Below the pieces are notes generated by a model. It saw only the letters and a program-made list of their open reading frames with translations. It had not been told where the DNA came from and made no database searches. This document shows positions 37,920 to 47,400 of a DNA stretch of 64,000 nt, piece by piece; the first letter of the stretch is position 1; every line of letters starts with the position of its first letter. Source of the stretch: Fabrea salina (Eukaryota > Ciliophora > Heterotrichea > Heterotrichida > Fabreidae); NCBI GenBank assembly GCA_022984795.1, contig JALIHJ010000038.1:124001-188000 (forward strand), read 5' to 3'. The translations under genes were made by a program, and so were the position numbers.

Positions 37920-39329
37920 ATGTAATCTCTAAACAGGAGAGACACACAAACTGTAGGCAACTACAACATTTCCAAGAATATAGGAGAAGGCACTTTTGGA
38001 AAGGTCAAACTAGGCACTCACAACTTAACAGGCGAAAAAGTTGCTGTGAAGGTACTTGAAAAAGCCAGAATACTTGACGCCAACGACGTTGATCGAGTAG
38101 CCCGCGAAATCCACATCTTAAAACTCTTGAGACACCCCAACATTATCCAACTCTACGAAATAATAGAAACTCCTAAACAGCTTTATTTGATTATGGAATA
38201 CGCTAGCGGGGGAGAACTTTTTGACTACATAGTTGCCCAAAGTCGCGTTAAGGAGCAAGAAGCTTGCAAGTTCTTCCAGCAAATAATTTCAGGTATTGAG
38301 TACATCCACGAACTTAACGTTGTACACAGAGACTTGAAACCTGAGAACCTTTTGCTCGACTCAAACAAAAACATCAAAATTGTTGATTTTGGACTCAGCA
38401 ACACCTACAAACCAGGGCAAATGCTAAAAACCGCCTGTGGAAGCCCTTGTTACGCAGCCCCCGAAATGATTGCAGGCAAGTACTACCATGGGTCTAGAGT
38501 AGACATATGGAGCTCAGGAGTGATTTTGTTTGCGCTGATTTGTGGGTTTTTGCCTTTTGAAGACCCAGTTACTTCTGTGCTTTACAAGAAGATTACAAAC
38601 GGCGAGTTCAAAATACCTAGTTTCGTTTCCCAGTCTGCTTCAGACTTAATCAGAAGTATCCTCAATACAAGCCCCGAAACCAGGTACACTGTTGACCAAA
38701 TCAAAAACCACGTTTGGTTTAAGTCCCAAACACAAACCCTCCACAAAGGAATCAAAGTCGGAATAGAAAGCATTCCTATAGACTATGAAACCTTACGAAA
38801 ACTAGAAGGCTACGGATTCAGCACTGAACAAGTCCAAAAAAACCTTCAAAACAACAAACACAACCATCTTACCACCACTTACTACTTGCTTCTTAAAAAA
38901 GCCAGAAAAGACCCCAATGCAATTACCCAACCAGAAGCCCCCGAACCACCTACAAGGGCCCTTCCAGTTCCCAAGTTGCCTCTGGGAAACAGACCCGTCA
39001 CTCCTCCAAGACCCACTACTGACCGAAGGTCTGACAGAACGTCCCCTAGAAACCCCATCCAAGCAGCCAAGCCTCCCTACAACACTTCTTGCTTTTCTTG
39101 CAAGCCCTCTTCAAGCATATTCAAGCAAATTCTTTTTGCACTGTCTAAACTCAGAATTAACTACAAAATCCATAACCATTATGGAATAACTACTCCGCAG
39201 TTCAAGGCTGAAATAAAACTTGTAGAAGGAACCCAAGCTATCTACTACTTAGAAGTGACTCCTCTTTGTAGGGACAAAAAGCAATTCCAGGCAGTTGCTG
39301 CACAATTTATTTCTTTAATAGATTTGTAA
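37920..39329 (+). CDS. SNF1/AMPK-type catalytic kinase; intron splits the start codon
   Basis: The model is join(37920..37921,37937..39329), 464 residues. The spliced start is AT|G, then RDTQTVGNYNISKNIGEG. The kinase has GEGTFGKV, HRDLKPEN and DFGLSN, with an activating Thr in MLKTACGSPCYAAPE. A UBA-like autoinhibitory segment (YETLRKLEGYGFSTEQ) and a C-terminal AMPK-C domain ending FQAVAAQFISLIDL follow, which is the full AMPK alpha layout. AMPK senses energy state with beta and gamma subunits, none of which is in this window. The acceptor ends CAG, the only one of the seven clear introns not ending TAG. No other usable ATG is upstream. Confidence 0.95.
37922..37936 (+). other. 15-nt intron splitting the SNF1 initiator codon
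   Basis: GTAATCTCTAAACAG, A at position 10, lies between AT (37920-37921) and G (37937). It restores ATG followed by the conserved N-terminus. Confidence 0.88.
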
Positions 39330-39330
39330 G

Positions 39331-39966
39331 TTAATGATTAGTTTTGACCCACTGCACAAATTCATCAAACAACACAGGCCAAGGACCATCTGGGTCAAAG
39401 TTCTCGAACCCTTCAGGGAAGTTCTTAGTAAACTCCAGTAAGCTCTCCCACTGGTCTAGGTTCAAGGCCCTCACGCCTTTTTCTCTTATGAACTTAATGA
39501 AATCATCCATCCACCACACCTTTCCCGAAAGCAAAACGTTTATGAGGGAAACAGCGTCTTCTACATCTAGCACTCTTGACCCGGGCTCCTTGCTCAGCAT
39601 AAACACAAACTTAAAGAAGTTCTTAAAGTCTTGTGAGTGAAAGTCCCTTGCAACTTGCCTTAGTTCTGGGAGTTTCTGCTTGAGTCCGTCAAGTGTTTCT
39701 ATGCTTAGAGACTGGCACCCCCTGAGGAACTCTTCTTTAGTAATGACTCCTGGAGTTTCTGTCCCGCATTTCCAGAGAAGAACCAGCATTGCTACGTCAG
39801 TCATAGGGTCTATTGCTAACTCTTGACTCATTTTACCTATGCCTTCTCCGTCTATCTGCTCACCACTTGCATAGTTACTGAATAACTTAAGAACTGACTG
39901 GGCGTTAACTCCAGGCCCACTTGCTCTGGCAGGGGCTTTGCCTCTAGCTACTCTCCTTCCCCTCAT
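39331..39966 (-). CDS. DCN1-like (potentiating neddylation) protein
   Basis: The protein has 211 residues. A basic, Arg/Ala-rich start is followed by the PONY/DCN1 domain: LFSNYASGEQIDGEGI, LLWKCGTETPGVITKEEF, WWMDDFIKFIREKG, LNLDQWESLLEFTKNFPEGFENFDPDGPWPVLFDEFVQW. The tail motifs are near-canonical, including GPWPVLFDEFV. DCN1 helps attach Nedd8 to cullins. The start overlaps the TGA of the upstream CID gene in the same direction (ATGA). Its stop lies 1 bp from the SNF1 stop (convergent). Confidence 0.93.
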   Translation of the reverse strand: MRGRRVARGKAPARASGPGVNAQSVLKLFSNYASGEQIDGEGIGKMSQELAIDPMTDVAMLVLLWKCGTETPGVITKEEFLRGCQSLSIETLDGLKQKLPELRQVARDFHSQDFKNFFKFVFMLSKEPGSRVLDVEDAVSLINVLLSGKVWWMDDFIKFIREKGVRALNLDQWESLLEFTKNFPEGFENFDPDGPWPVLFDEFVQWVKTNH

Positions 39967-40667
39967 ATTTTATTTAAAGCTTCATACTGTTCTTGCAGGT
40001 CATCGGCTAGTTCTAGCAAAAGCTTGCTTCTCTGCACTAGTTCTTCTTCGCACTTTTTTTTGTAGTCTAAGAGTCGGTTCTTGACTTCCTCGACTTTCCA
40101 ACTTGAGTTGCCTTTTAAGAAGTTTTCGTAAATCTCTTCAACGTGCTTGCCTGTTTCCATGTTGTCTTCGTGGCTTTTTTCAAGCAGGGCAAGTCTTTTG
40201 GTGATTTCGAAGTCCTGGATAATGTTCATTCCTGTGTTTTCGTCTCTGATTTGCTGGATGGCTTCTTGGATATCGTGTTTAAGTTGCATTGTGTAGCTTT
40301 GGACAAATATTGCGTTGGCGGGTTGCTCCCATACACTCACTATTTTGCGAAGCTCTTCCAGTAAGTTTTCGCTTTTGGAGTCTTTGAGGTAGTGAATGAT
40401 GTCGTGCATGATTGCTGAGAACCCTTGCAAGTACTGGTCTCCTGCACCGTTGACGCTTTTGATCAGTACATCGTTCATGACGAACAGCATTGCTAGTTGT
40501 TTTTGGTAGCTTGTGAAGTTCTTGAATTCTTCTAACCAAGTCTGCACAAGTTCTTTGGCAGCTGTTGTTTGGTTGACAAGCATTACTTCTGAGATTTCAA
40601 ATATTTTGTCTTTGGCTGTGGAAATGTTATACAGTGATTCTCTGAATCGCTTTTTGGAAGTTTCCAT
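39963..40667 (-). CDS. CID-domain protein (RPRD1/Rtt103-like)
   Basis: The protein has 234 residues. Residues about 1-130 form a CTD-interacting domain with eight helices. It includes SEVMLVNQTTAAKELVQTW, QLAMLFVMNDVLIKS and LRKIVSVWEQ. A coiled coil follows (about 150-234), as in RPRD proteins. CID proteins bind the phosphorylated RNA polymerase II tail and act in 3' processing and termination. That is of interest in a genome where genes end within a few bases of the next. The stop is TGA, the only one in the window. It overlaps the ATG of the next gene. Confidence 0.88.
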   Translation of the reverse strand: METSKKRFRESLYNISTAKDKIFEISEVMLVNQTTAAKELVQTWLEEFKNFTSYQKQLAMLFVMNDVLIKSVNGAGDQYLQGFSAIMHDIIHYLKDSKSENLLEELRKIVSVWEQPANAIFVQSYTMQLKHDIQEAIQQIRDENTGMNIIQDFEITKRLALLEKSHEDNMETGKHVEEIYENFLKGNSSWKVEEVKNRLLDYKKKCEEELVQRSKLLLELADDLQEQYEALNKI

Positions 40668-40683
40668 TATAAAGTGGTTTTAA

Positions 40684-42175
40684 ATGCTTAGTACCTGTGC
40701 CAAGCGGAACTGTCAAGGAGTAGAGCACGTGTGTATGGATAAAAGCCACCCCAAAACTTACATTTGCGACTGCAAAGAAGTCAGAAAAAGTCATGCTGGA
40801 CACGCTCTTACTATGATTCCTTTTGAAAAGATTTGTGAAAGCATTTCTAAGTTTGAAAAAGACTTCATCAGCGAAAAGCAAAAATTAGTTAAGAAAACTA
40901 ATGAGCTTATCGAAGAAATACTCAGGGACCAGAAAGAGCGTGCTGAAGAACTACAAAAAACCATCAAAAGGTGCTCCCGTCTCAAAGAATGGTTTATGGA
41001 AACCCAAACTAGGTTCTACTTGGTTGATGAATACATCGAAGTAAGTGAGTTCGAAAACATCGAAGAAAAAGTTAAAACACTCATAGATTTAGACATCAAA
41101 CAAGTACACAAACCTGTTGAAAACCAGAGTCCTAAACCCCAAACTAGAATTCAGTCAGAATAACTGTTGAGTTTTTTAGAAGACCCTGGGTCTTTTAAGT
41201 CCCTTAACTTGGAAAACATCAAACTAGGAGAAATGCAGCTACTATCTGATGCTCTTCCTGATTCACAAGTGACCAGCCTTGGCTTCTCTAATACTAAAAT
41301 AACTGATGAAAAAGCAGAAGTACTAGGAAATGCTTTTTCCAGCTCCTTAGTCACTTGCTTGAGACTAGAAAAAGGAACAATAACTACGAGTGGGTTTGAA
41401 AAGTTATCAAATGGGTTTTTGGAGTCAAGAATTAACTACTTAAGTCTTAGAGATAACAACCTCCAGGAAAAAACATTGAAATGCTTGCAAACACACTTGC
41501 TTGGGCACAATTTGTTTGTATTGACTTGGCTTACAACACCTTAACTCTGAAAGCAATGAAAGCACTTACAAGTACTCTCTGCAATTCTAAAGTTACTACT
41601 ATGAACCTTGAGGGCACTCAACTAAGCCTGAAGGAGATCTCAGTCCTAGCAGAGTGCTTGCCTAAGTCAGAAATTAGTGTTTTAAATCTAAAGACCAATA
41701 AAATCAACAAAAAAGCACTTAAAGTTTTGGCAAACGCTATTCCCAATTCCGAACTGACTGAGCTGGACCTAGGGTCTAATGGCTTAACCAGTACAAAGCT
41801 GCAGTGCTCTCAAACATTCTTCCTGAATCTAACCTTGCTAAGTTAGGCCTAAGTATGAACAAAATAAATTCTCAGGGAGCCAAGTCATTGGCAAAGGCCC
41901 TTCCTGAATCTGAACTTGCTAGTTTGGATTTAACCTGGAATGAAATAGGCCTCAAAGGAGCTGAATCAATAGCAAAGGCTCTTCCTAAGTGCAAGCTAAC
42001 TAACTTGTATCTGCTTGAAAACGAAATAGGGAATGGTAAAAAGGCACTTAAGGAAGCTGTTGCCAAGTCCCGAATCACTTTCATCGATTTAGTAGAAGTC
42101 AAAAAACCACCTGAACTCCCTAGAGTCGGCAAGAAAAGACCAAGGGGATCCAAGGCGATTACTAGATCTAAGTAA
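40684..42175 (+). pseudogene. B-box/coiled-coil/LRR gene, broken in three places
   Basis: The first part (40684-41163) encodes a Cys/His-rich B-box-like zinc site (first 40 residues) and a coiled coil. It ends at TAA 41161-41163. The same frame continues directly with LEDPGSFKSLNLENIKL, the start of leucine-rich repeats of the ribonuclease-inhibitor type. The repeats then change frame near 41478 and again near 41808, with each next repeat resuming in register (for example LPESNLAKLGLSMNKI). No 15-nt intron explains the shifts. The three lesions in an otherwise continuous gene indicate a decayed or badly assembled gene. Original length would be about 497 residues. Confidence 0.8.
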
Positions 42176-42653
42176 TTATTTTTGCTTATTTTTTAAAATC
42201 TTATCTATATGAGTTAGGGTCTTGATTGATTTGTCTCTTAGAGACCTTGAGGACCTTTTGAGCTTGATTTCATTCAAGCACTGGTCCTCTTGTCATATTC
42301 ATTTCAGATGGAGTTCACCTGAAAGATCACCTGTATTGGTAGGAACCACCTTCTACGAGTTAGAATGATTGCTGTCTTAGTCTTTCACAGTACTAACACC
42401 CTGCTAGGTTCCAGTCAGGACCAAAGACAACACCTAGCATAACCTGGCATTTTAAAATTATGAAATTAGGTATATTGAACTACTCACAGAAATTCTACGG
42501 AAACTACGCAGACTGACCTACAAAAGAGACGCCTAAAACGAAGCCAGAAGACCCATACCCTAAGTGAACTGCTCAATAGTTACCACAAACTCCAAGACGA
42601 CTTAACACAAAGACTCCATCTTTAGCGGTATTTTAAATTCGAACTAAAACAAA
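42176..42653 (+). other. Gene-poor gap with a 48-codon open run
   Basis: This is the only stretch over 300 bp without a gene. The first 300 bp show no coding frame. The second part (42479-42625) is open for 48 codons without an ATG and ends in TAG, reading LSELLNSYHKLQDDLTQRLHL at the end. Its Gln/Leu/Lys content resembles real coding sequence, so it may be a gene relic or a short exon. I see no tRNA, snRNA or transposon in it. A TTTAAA motif at 42632 lies 17 bp before the next ATG. Confidence 0.5.
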
Positions 42654-43235
42654 ATGATACTAGACTTCCCACACACAGAAAGGTGGCTTAACGGAGCAGA
42701 GTACGAGCACCTAATAAAAAACTTCAAAACCTACGAACTGACAAAAGGATATCAAGTACTAAAAGACCACCCCAACAGTATCTACACCTGTCCAACCCAC
42801 GGAATGCTTTACTTTTTGCAAGGATACACTCTCAAGAACCTAGGGTTTCCCAGAGTCAAGGGACTCCGCAAACGGTTCAAATGGAAGAAAATGAACTTCG
42901 TAACTCCACTTCCCAAACAAAAACCCAAAGTCCACTACTTAGTAGCAACAGGGAGACTAAACTCCTTTTGCTACAGAATGCACATAGTCTACTTAGACAA
43001 AAAGTCGCCTTTACTCTGCCACATGATGAAAATCCAAAACACATTTAGACCTGGCGAGTCCATACCTTCACGACAGCATTTCAAAGAAAATGCCCCTCCT
43101 GTCAAAGAACCTCCCAAAGTGGAGACTAAGCCCATCGAGCTGCCCCAAAAGCTCCCAAGGTCTTTCCATCCTTTGGAGCAGCAAGCTCTTTGGTACAAGT
43201 TTTCCTTATTCAAGCGATTTTTTGCAGAAGCTTAA
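42654..43235 (+). CDS. Hypothetical protein
   Basis: The protein has 193 residues and no recognised family. It is basic with many aromatics, has four Cys in the middle and a Pro/Lys-rich C-terminal third (PPVKEPPKVETKPIELPQK). Neither signal peptide nor membrane helix is visible. The gap to the next gene (ODR4) is 6 bp, on the same strand. Confidence 0.65.
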   Translation: MILDFPHTERWLNGAEYEHLIKNFKTYELTKGYQVLKDHPNSIYTCPTHGMLYFLQGYTLKNLGFPRVKGLRKRFKWKKMNFVTPLPKQKPKVHYLVATGRLNSFCYRMHIVYLDKKSPLLCHMMKIQNTFRPGESIPSRQHFKENAPPVKEPPKVETKPIELPQKLPRSFHPLEQQALWYKFSLFKRFFAEA

Positions 43236-43241
43236 GTAATA

Positions 43242-44447
43242 ATGTTAATAGGAGACACTAAAGAATTCTCTAATTTGATTGAAAAGTGCAGGCAGTCTAG
43301 GCACACGAAAACCGGACTTTTGGTAGGCAACTGGACAGAAAGCAAAGCTGTAGTTTACATAGTAGCTGATACGCCAGAACTCAACTTAGAGTACGACAAC
43401 TTAGAAGCACTCCTTTCAGCTCCTTTAGAAGTATCAGGGAGTCTTTACACCGACTGGGTGCTAGAGCACTCTAAACAGGTTTCAAGGTTGCTTCCTGGAG
43501 GACTTGACTTACTAGGGATTTGGGCAGTGTCGAATGAAGAACTAGACCTAGACTACTTGCAGTCTTTGCCGCTAGGAGTGTACTCCACACTCAAAGAAGT
43601 TAAGTTTGAAGTCCAAGGAGGAAACAACTACGTGTTTTTTTACTACTGCAGAGAAAAAAACAAGCACAAAGCTGTGCTAATTGACATCAAAAACAAACAC
43701 ATGCAGAACCTAGAACTTAAGTTGGTCAACCTTCTTAAACTAGAAGAAGTCAGGTGCAAACTCCACTTGAAAGGAGAAGTCCAGAGCCCCACACTTAAAG
43801 AAGCAGCCCAGTCCTTAGTCAGTGAGTGGAGCAAAATAGTTTTCCAAAGCAAAGTTTTTATAGAGAACGCTGATAAACCAGAAATGCCTATATCAGCTGT
43901 AAAGACCGTAATAGTAAAGTAGGACAAAGCTTACCACAGAGCTGTGGTGTATTCGAAAAACCCGGGGTTCTGCAAAGATGAAAAGTCACTCATAAGAATA
44001 TCTGGGTTTGTAGAAGGCTGTGCCCTGGTCCACCCCAAAACTCCTGTAAAAGAAGCCATTAAACTACTTAGAAAAGACCTTGTTTTAAGCATTAAGCATA
44101 GGCTTGAACTGTCAAGTGAGTCTTTTAGTTTAAACGAAAACCCTTTTTTGAAAGAACCAAGTAAAACCCACCTTTACTTACCCAAAAGACTCTTTTTCAC
44201 TATGCAGCACTGCGTGGTTGGGAACTATTGCTTAAGTAACAGCGAAGAAGAAACTGCAGAAAACCAAGTCAGAACTTTACTCTCATCTAAGCCTCTTTAC
44301 TCAGAAAGCAGTGAACTACTACACCAAAAACCATCCCAAAAACCCCCAGAAAAACCTACACACAACTCCAACCCCGTAACTTGCCTTGTGGCGTCAGTAG
44401 TTATCTTTGTTCTGTTGTTAACCTCTTTTTTCTTGAAGACTCTCTAA
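43242..44447 (+). CDS. ODR4 homologue, two exons, tail-anchored
   Basis: The model is join(43242..43907,43923..44447), 396 residues. Exon 1 has TGLLVGNWTESKAVVYIVADTP, then WVLEHSKQVSRLLPGGLDLLGIW, the ODR4 signature block. Exon 2 continues DKAYHRAVVYSKNP and IRISGFVEGCALVHP. The C-terminus is a single membrane helix (VTCLVASVVIFVLLLTSFF) facing the ER. ODR4 helps receptors leave the ER in worms and anchors UFSP2 in other organisms. No UFM1-pathway gene lies nearby. The intron is a typical 15-mer. Confidence 0.88.
43908..43922 (+). other. 15-nt intron in ODR4
   Basis: GTAATAGTAAAGTAG, phase 0, A at position 10. It joins AVKT to DKAYHR. Confidence 0.93.
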
Positions 44448-44471
44448 ATGTTATAATCATAACTAATATTT

Positions 44472-47400
44472 ATGGAAAACTCATACGTAGAATTCCTTAT
44501 TTCCAAGCTTGCAACCTTCCGGGACCCAATATCCATGTCAGAAATCAGCACAGAAATGCTTTGCTACCCAGTTTCTTTTTTGAACTCAGAACAATTAAAA
44601 TCCTTAGAGACCGAAATGAACCATGACCCTGAAGAAGACCAGTTAATGGGGACTTCACTTGCACATGACCTTCCTAAAGAAGAAAGCGCTAACTACCACC
44701 ACCCCAATATCACAGACGGAGCTGCTCACATCTTATTAAATAAAGTCCGGGAACCTTTAGTTACTTTGCTTGGAATGCCCAAAATAGGTAAGTCAAGCCT
44801 CCTCAGAAAGATTGCTTTGATGGCTGCCCAAGAAAGACTCAGTTGCCCCGAGAAGCCTGTGCCTGTACTAGTGGACCTTAAGAAAGCTCTTGCTCCTGAC
44901 ATTTCTAGCAAAATGGAGTTCGTTGAGGCTTGCTTAAGTCAATACGAGGAGTTCGAAGCTTTTTTGAGAGAAGAACTTTTCCAAGGAAGACTAATCTTAC
45001 TGCTGGACGGACTGGATTCTATTGGGTGTCTTAAGTACAGACTGGCAGAGTGGATTAAAGCTTTAAGGAACTTTGTGAGCTTGCCACTGTGTGTGTGTGC
45101 GGGTAGATTCAGCGGGTTCATAGAAATAGGTTCAGTAGCAAGGGTTGAGTTGTTTCCACTCAAACTACAAATTTCCATGGCACAGAATATGCTTTCTGAA
45201 CTGCAACTTGAAAGGTTTGTAGACTACATCACAGCAGAGGAGTCTAAGTTTTACGAGTGTGCTAGTACACCCTTTTTGTTTTCGGTGTTGGTTGAGCTCT
45301 TCAGGTGGGGAGTGATTGGAACAGGAGAAAACACCTGCAGAGCTAAGCTTTACATACTAGCAATAAGGCACTTGCTGGGGAAGCAAGGAACTCTAGACAC
45401 ACTTAAGTTGCTTGAACAACTAGCTAGCGACTTGTTTATGAGGGAGACCAAAGACTTTACAGTTCTCGACATCAAAAGAATGGGACTTGAAGAAAACTGG
45501 GTGTCCATCAGTGACTTGCCTGTGTTTATAAAGTTCAGTAACGAGCCTGGGAAAGTCAGTTTTGTGTGCAGTGACTCAGGAATTTGCAAAGAAAACGAAG
45601 AAGAAAACTTCAGAGAACCTTCAATTGCTGGGATCAGAGGTAAAAGCCAAGTAGACACTACTCCTCAGAGGTTCTCCAACTCAACTGAAAGTTTTTTGGC
45701 TTACCAGTTAGCAAGGAGCTTTATTGAAAAGGACACAGAGCAAACTCAGTTTTACCGGTTCGCACACTTAAGGTTCCAAGAAGTGCTGTGTGCACAGTAC
45801 TACTACTCCCAAATTGAAGACTCACTTTCACAGTTTGCTGGAACGTTTGTGATGGAAAGCACTGCTTTTCAGAAAGTGTTCAGTCAAGTGCTGCCAGTTA
45901 ACTTTTTTTACAGTAGGAAGTATAGAGAAGTACTGCTGCTCTTGGGAAGTATGTGCACTGAAAGTATTTTTGAAAACTTAGTTAAGTTCCTTTTGTCTTC
46001 ATATTGCTTGGAAAACTGCCACTTGGCAGAGAGACTAATTAAAGAAAGAGGAGACTTGAAGAACTACCGACCTTTGATTAACAAACTTAGACAAATGAAA
46101 CAAGAAATCTGCAAAAAGGAGTTTTCTAAGGGCTTCTGGCACCCTTCTAACATAGTTAGAAGGGTATGCTGGTCAGAAGCTCTGAGTAACGGAATCACAG
46201 AAAACGAACTCCAACTCATAATTCAAAAAAACCTTGAAAAGGTAATAAAGACTCACTGGTTCAACTTAAAACAACTCTCACTGATTTTTAGCGAGTCAGG
46301 CAACAAAGCTCTTAGACTTATTTTAAACAAGCTTCAAGAAGTGACTTCAGAAGCTTTGAACTTAGCTTCTCGAAACCAACCCTACAACAGTATGACTCAA
46401 AACGTATATTTAAGTTTACTAATTGGAATGTTTGAAAAGCCAGAGTTACCCCAAAGCACCAATAGCTCCTATGCTTCTCCTGCAAGTTCGCCACAAGTAG
46501 ACTTTACTCAGTGTGAAGAAGCCACTATAAAAATCAGCTTCGACCGGACTAGACTTAAGTCAAACTCAGTTTTGCCCCAGCAGTTAGTTAGCAACAAGCT
46601 TATAAACAACTTACTAGAAAGCCTTTACACCCTGAAAGGAGCAGATGTTTTTTTGATAGTGAAAGGGCTTATTTTGCTGGGATGCGGAATGAGTCAAATC
46701 CACTCAAACCTAGCTAAGGGGTTTCTGATGCTGGGCGACAAATGCGACAGAAAAGGAGTTTTAAGAGTGTTGAGGGACTTGGGGTTCGTAACCCAGCACA
46801 CTGTAGACATTCCTTTGCTGTGCTTAAGCGAGTCTCAGCCTATCAAAGACCAAGCTAAAGAAATACTTCGACTTCTAAACGTTGCCAAACTCAAAAAGTA
46901 CTCTATGAATGTTTTGCAAAAAGACGAAGTTAAACCAGCAAAAGCTGTACTGGCTCTAAGGGCACTTGGCTTTGCAGTGAGGTTTGAGTTGGACGAAGAA
47001 GTAGTTCACTTCCTAGTTCAGTTCATAGACCATCATGACTTAAGCTACCGCTTGGAAGCACTGCAGAGTCTCAACAAACTGCTTAAGTTTACTGCTTCAT
47101 CTAAACAGTCGCCACTAGTCCGAAGGGCTTTAGCTACTTCTCCACACTTGCTCAAAGACCGTCTTAGGCTTTCCCAGTACCAAAAGACTCTTAAAAACCT
47201 AACACTTAAGTGCTTAGTTAGTTTGTGGGTGGCTTTGGACAAGGGCGAAACAGAACTTTACTACAACGAGATGCAGCACATCCTTGTGGAAGAAGCTTTA
47301 GGGACTTCCTTTTTGGTAGGCACAGCTGAAGGAATGGTATCTTACATCAAGCCTTTTATTCTAAGTAGCGATCCAGGAGAAAAAACAACTGGTTGGAAGT

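Noticed and set aside
39943-39966. TGA as a Trp codon in the CID gene
   Set aside because: It would add only four residues before TAG, and no other gene in the window needs TGA as sense. A standard code is the simpler reading.
41795-41820. A 14-nt GT..AG stretch that could repair the LRR frame
   Set aside because: Removing it shortens the leucine-rich repeat by several residues, while a single-base change keeps the normal repeat length.
42211-42220. A GTTAGGG string resembling a telomere or telomerase template
   Set aside because: It occurs once only, with no repeat array and no telomerase-RNA structure that I can see.
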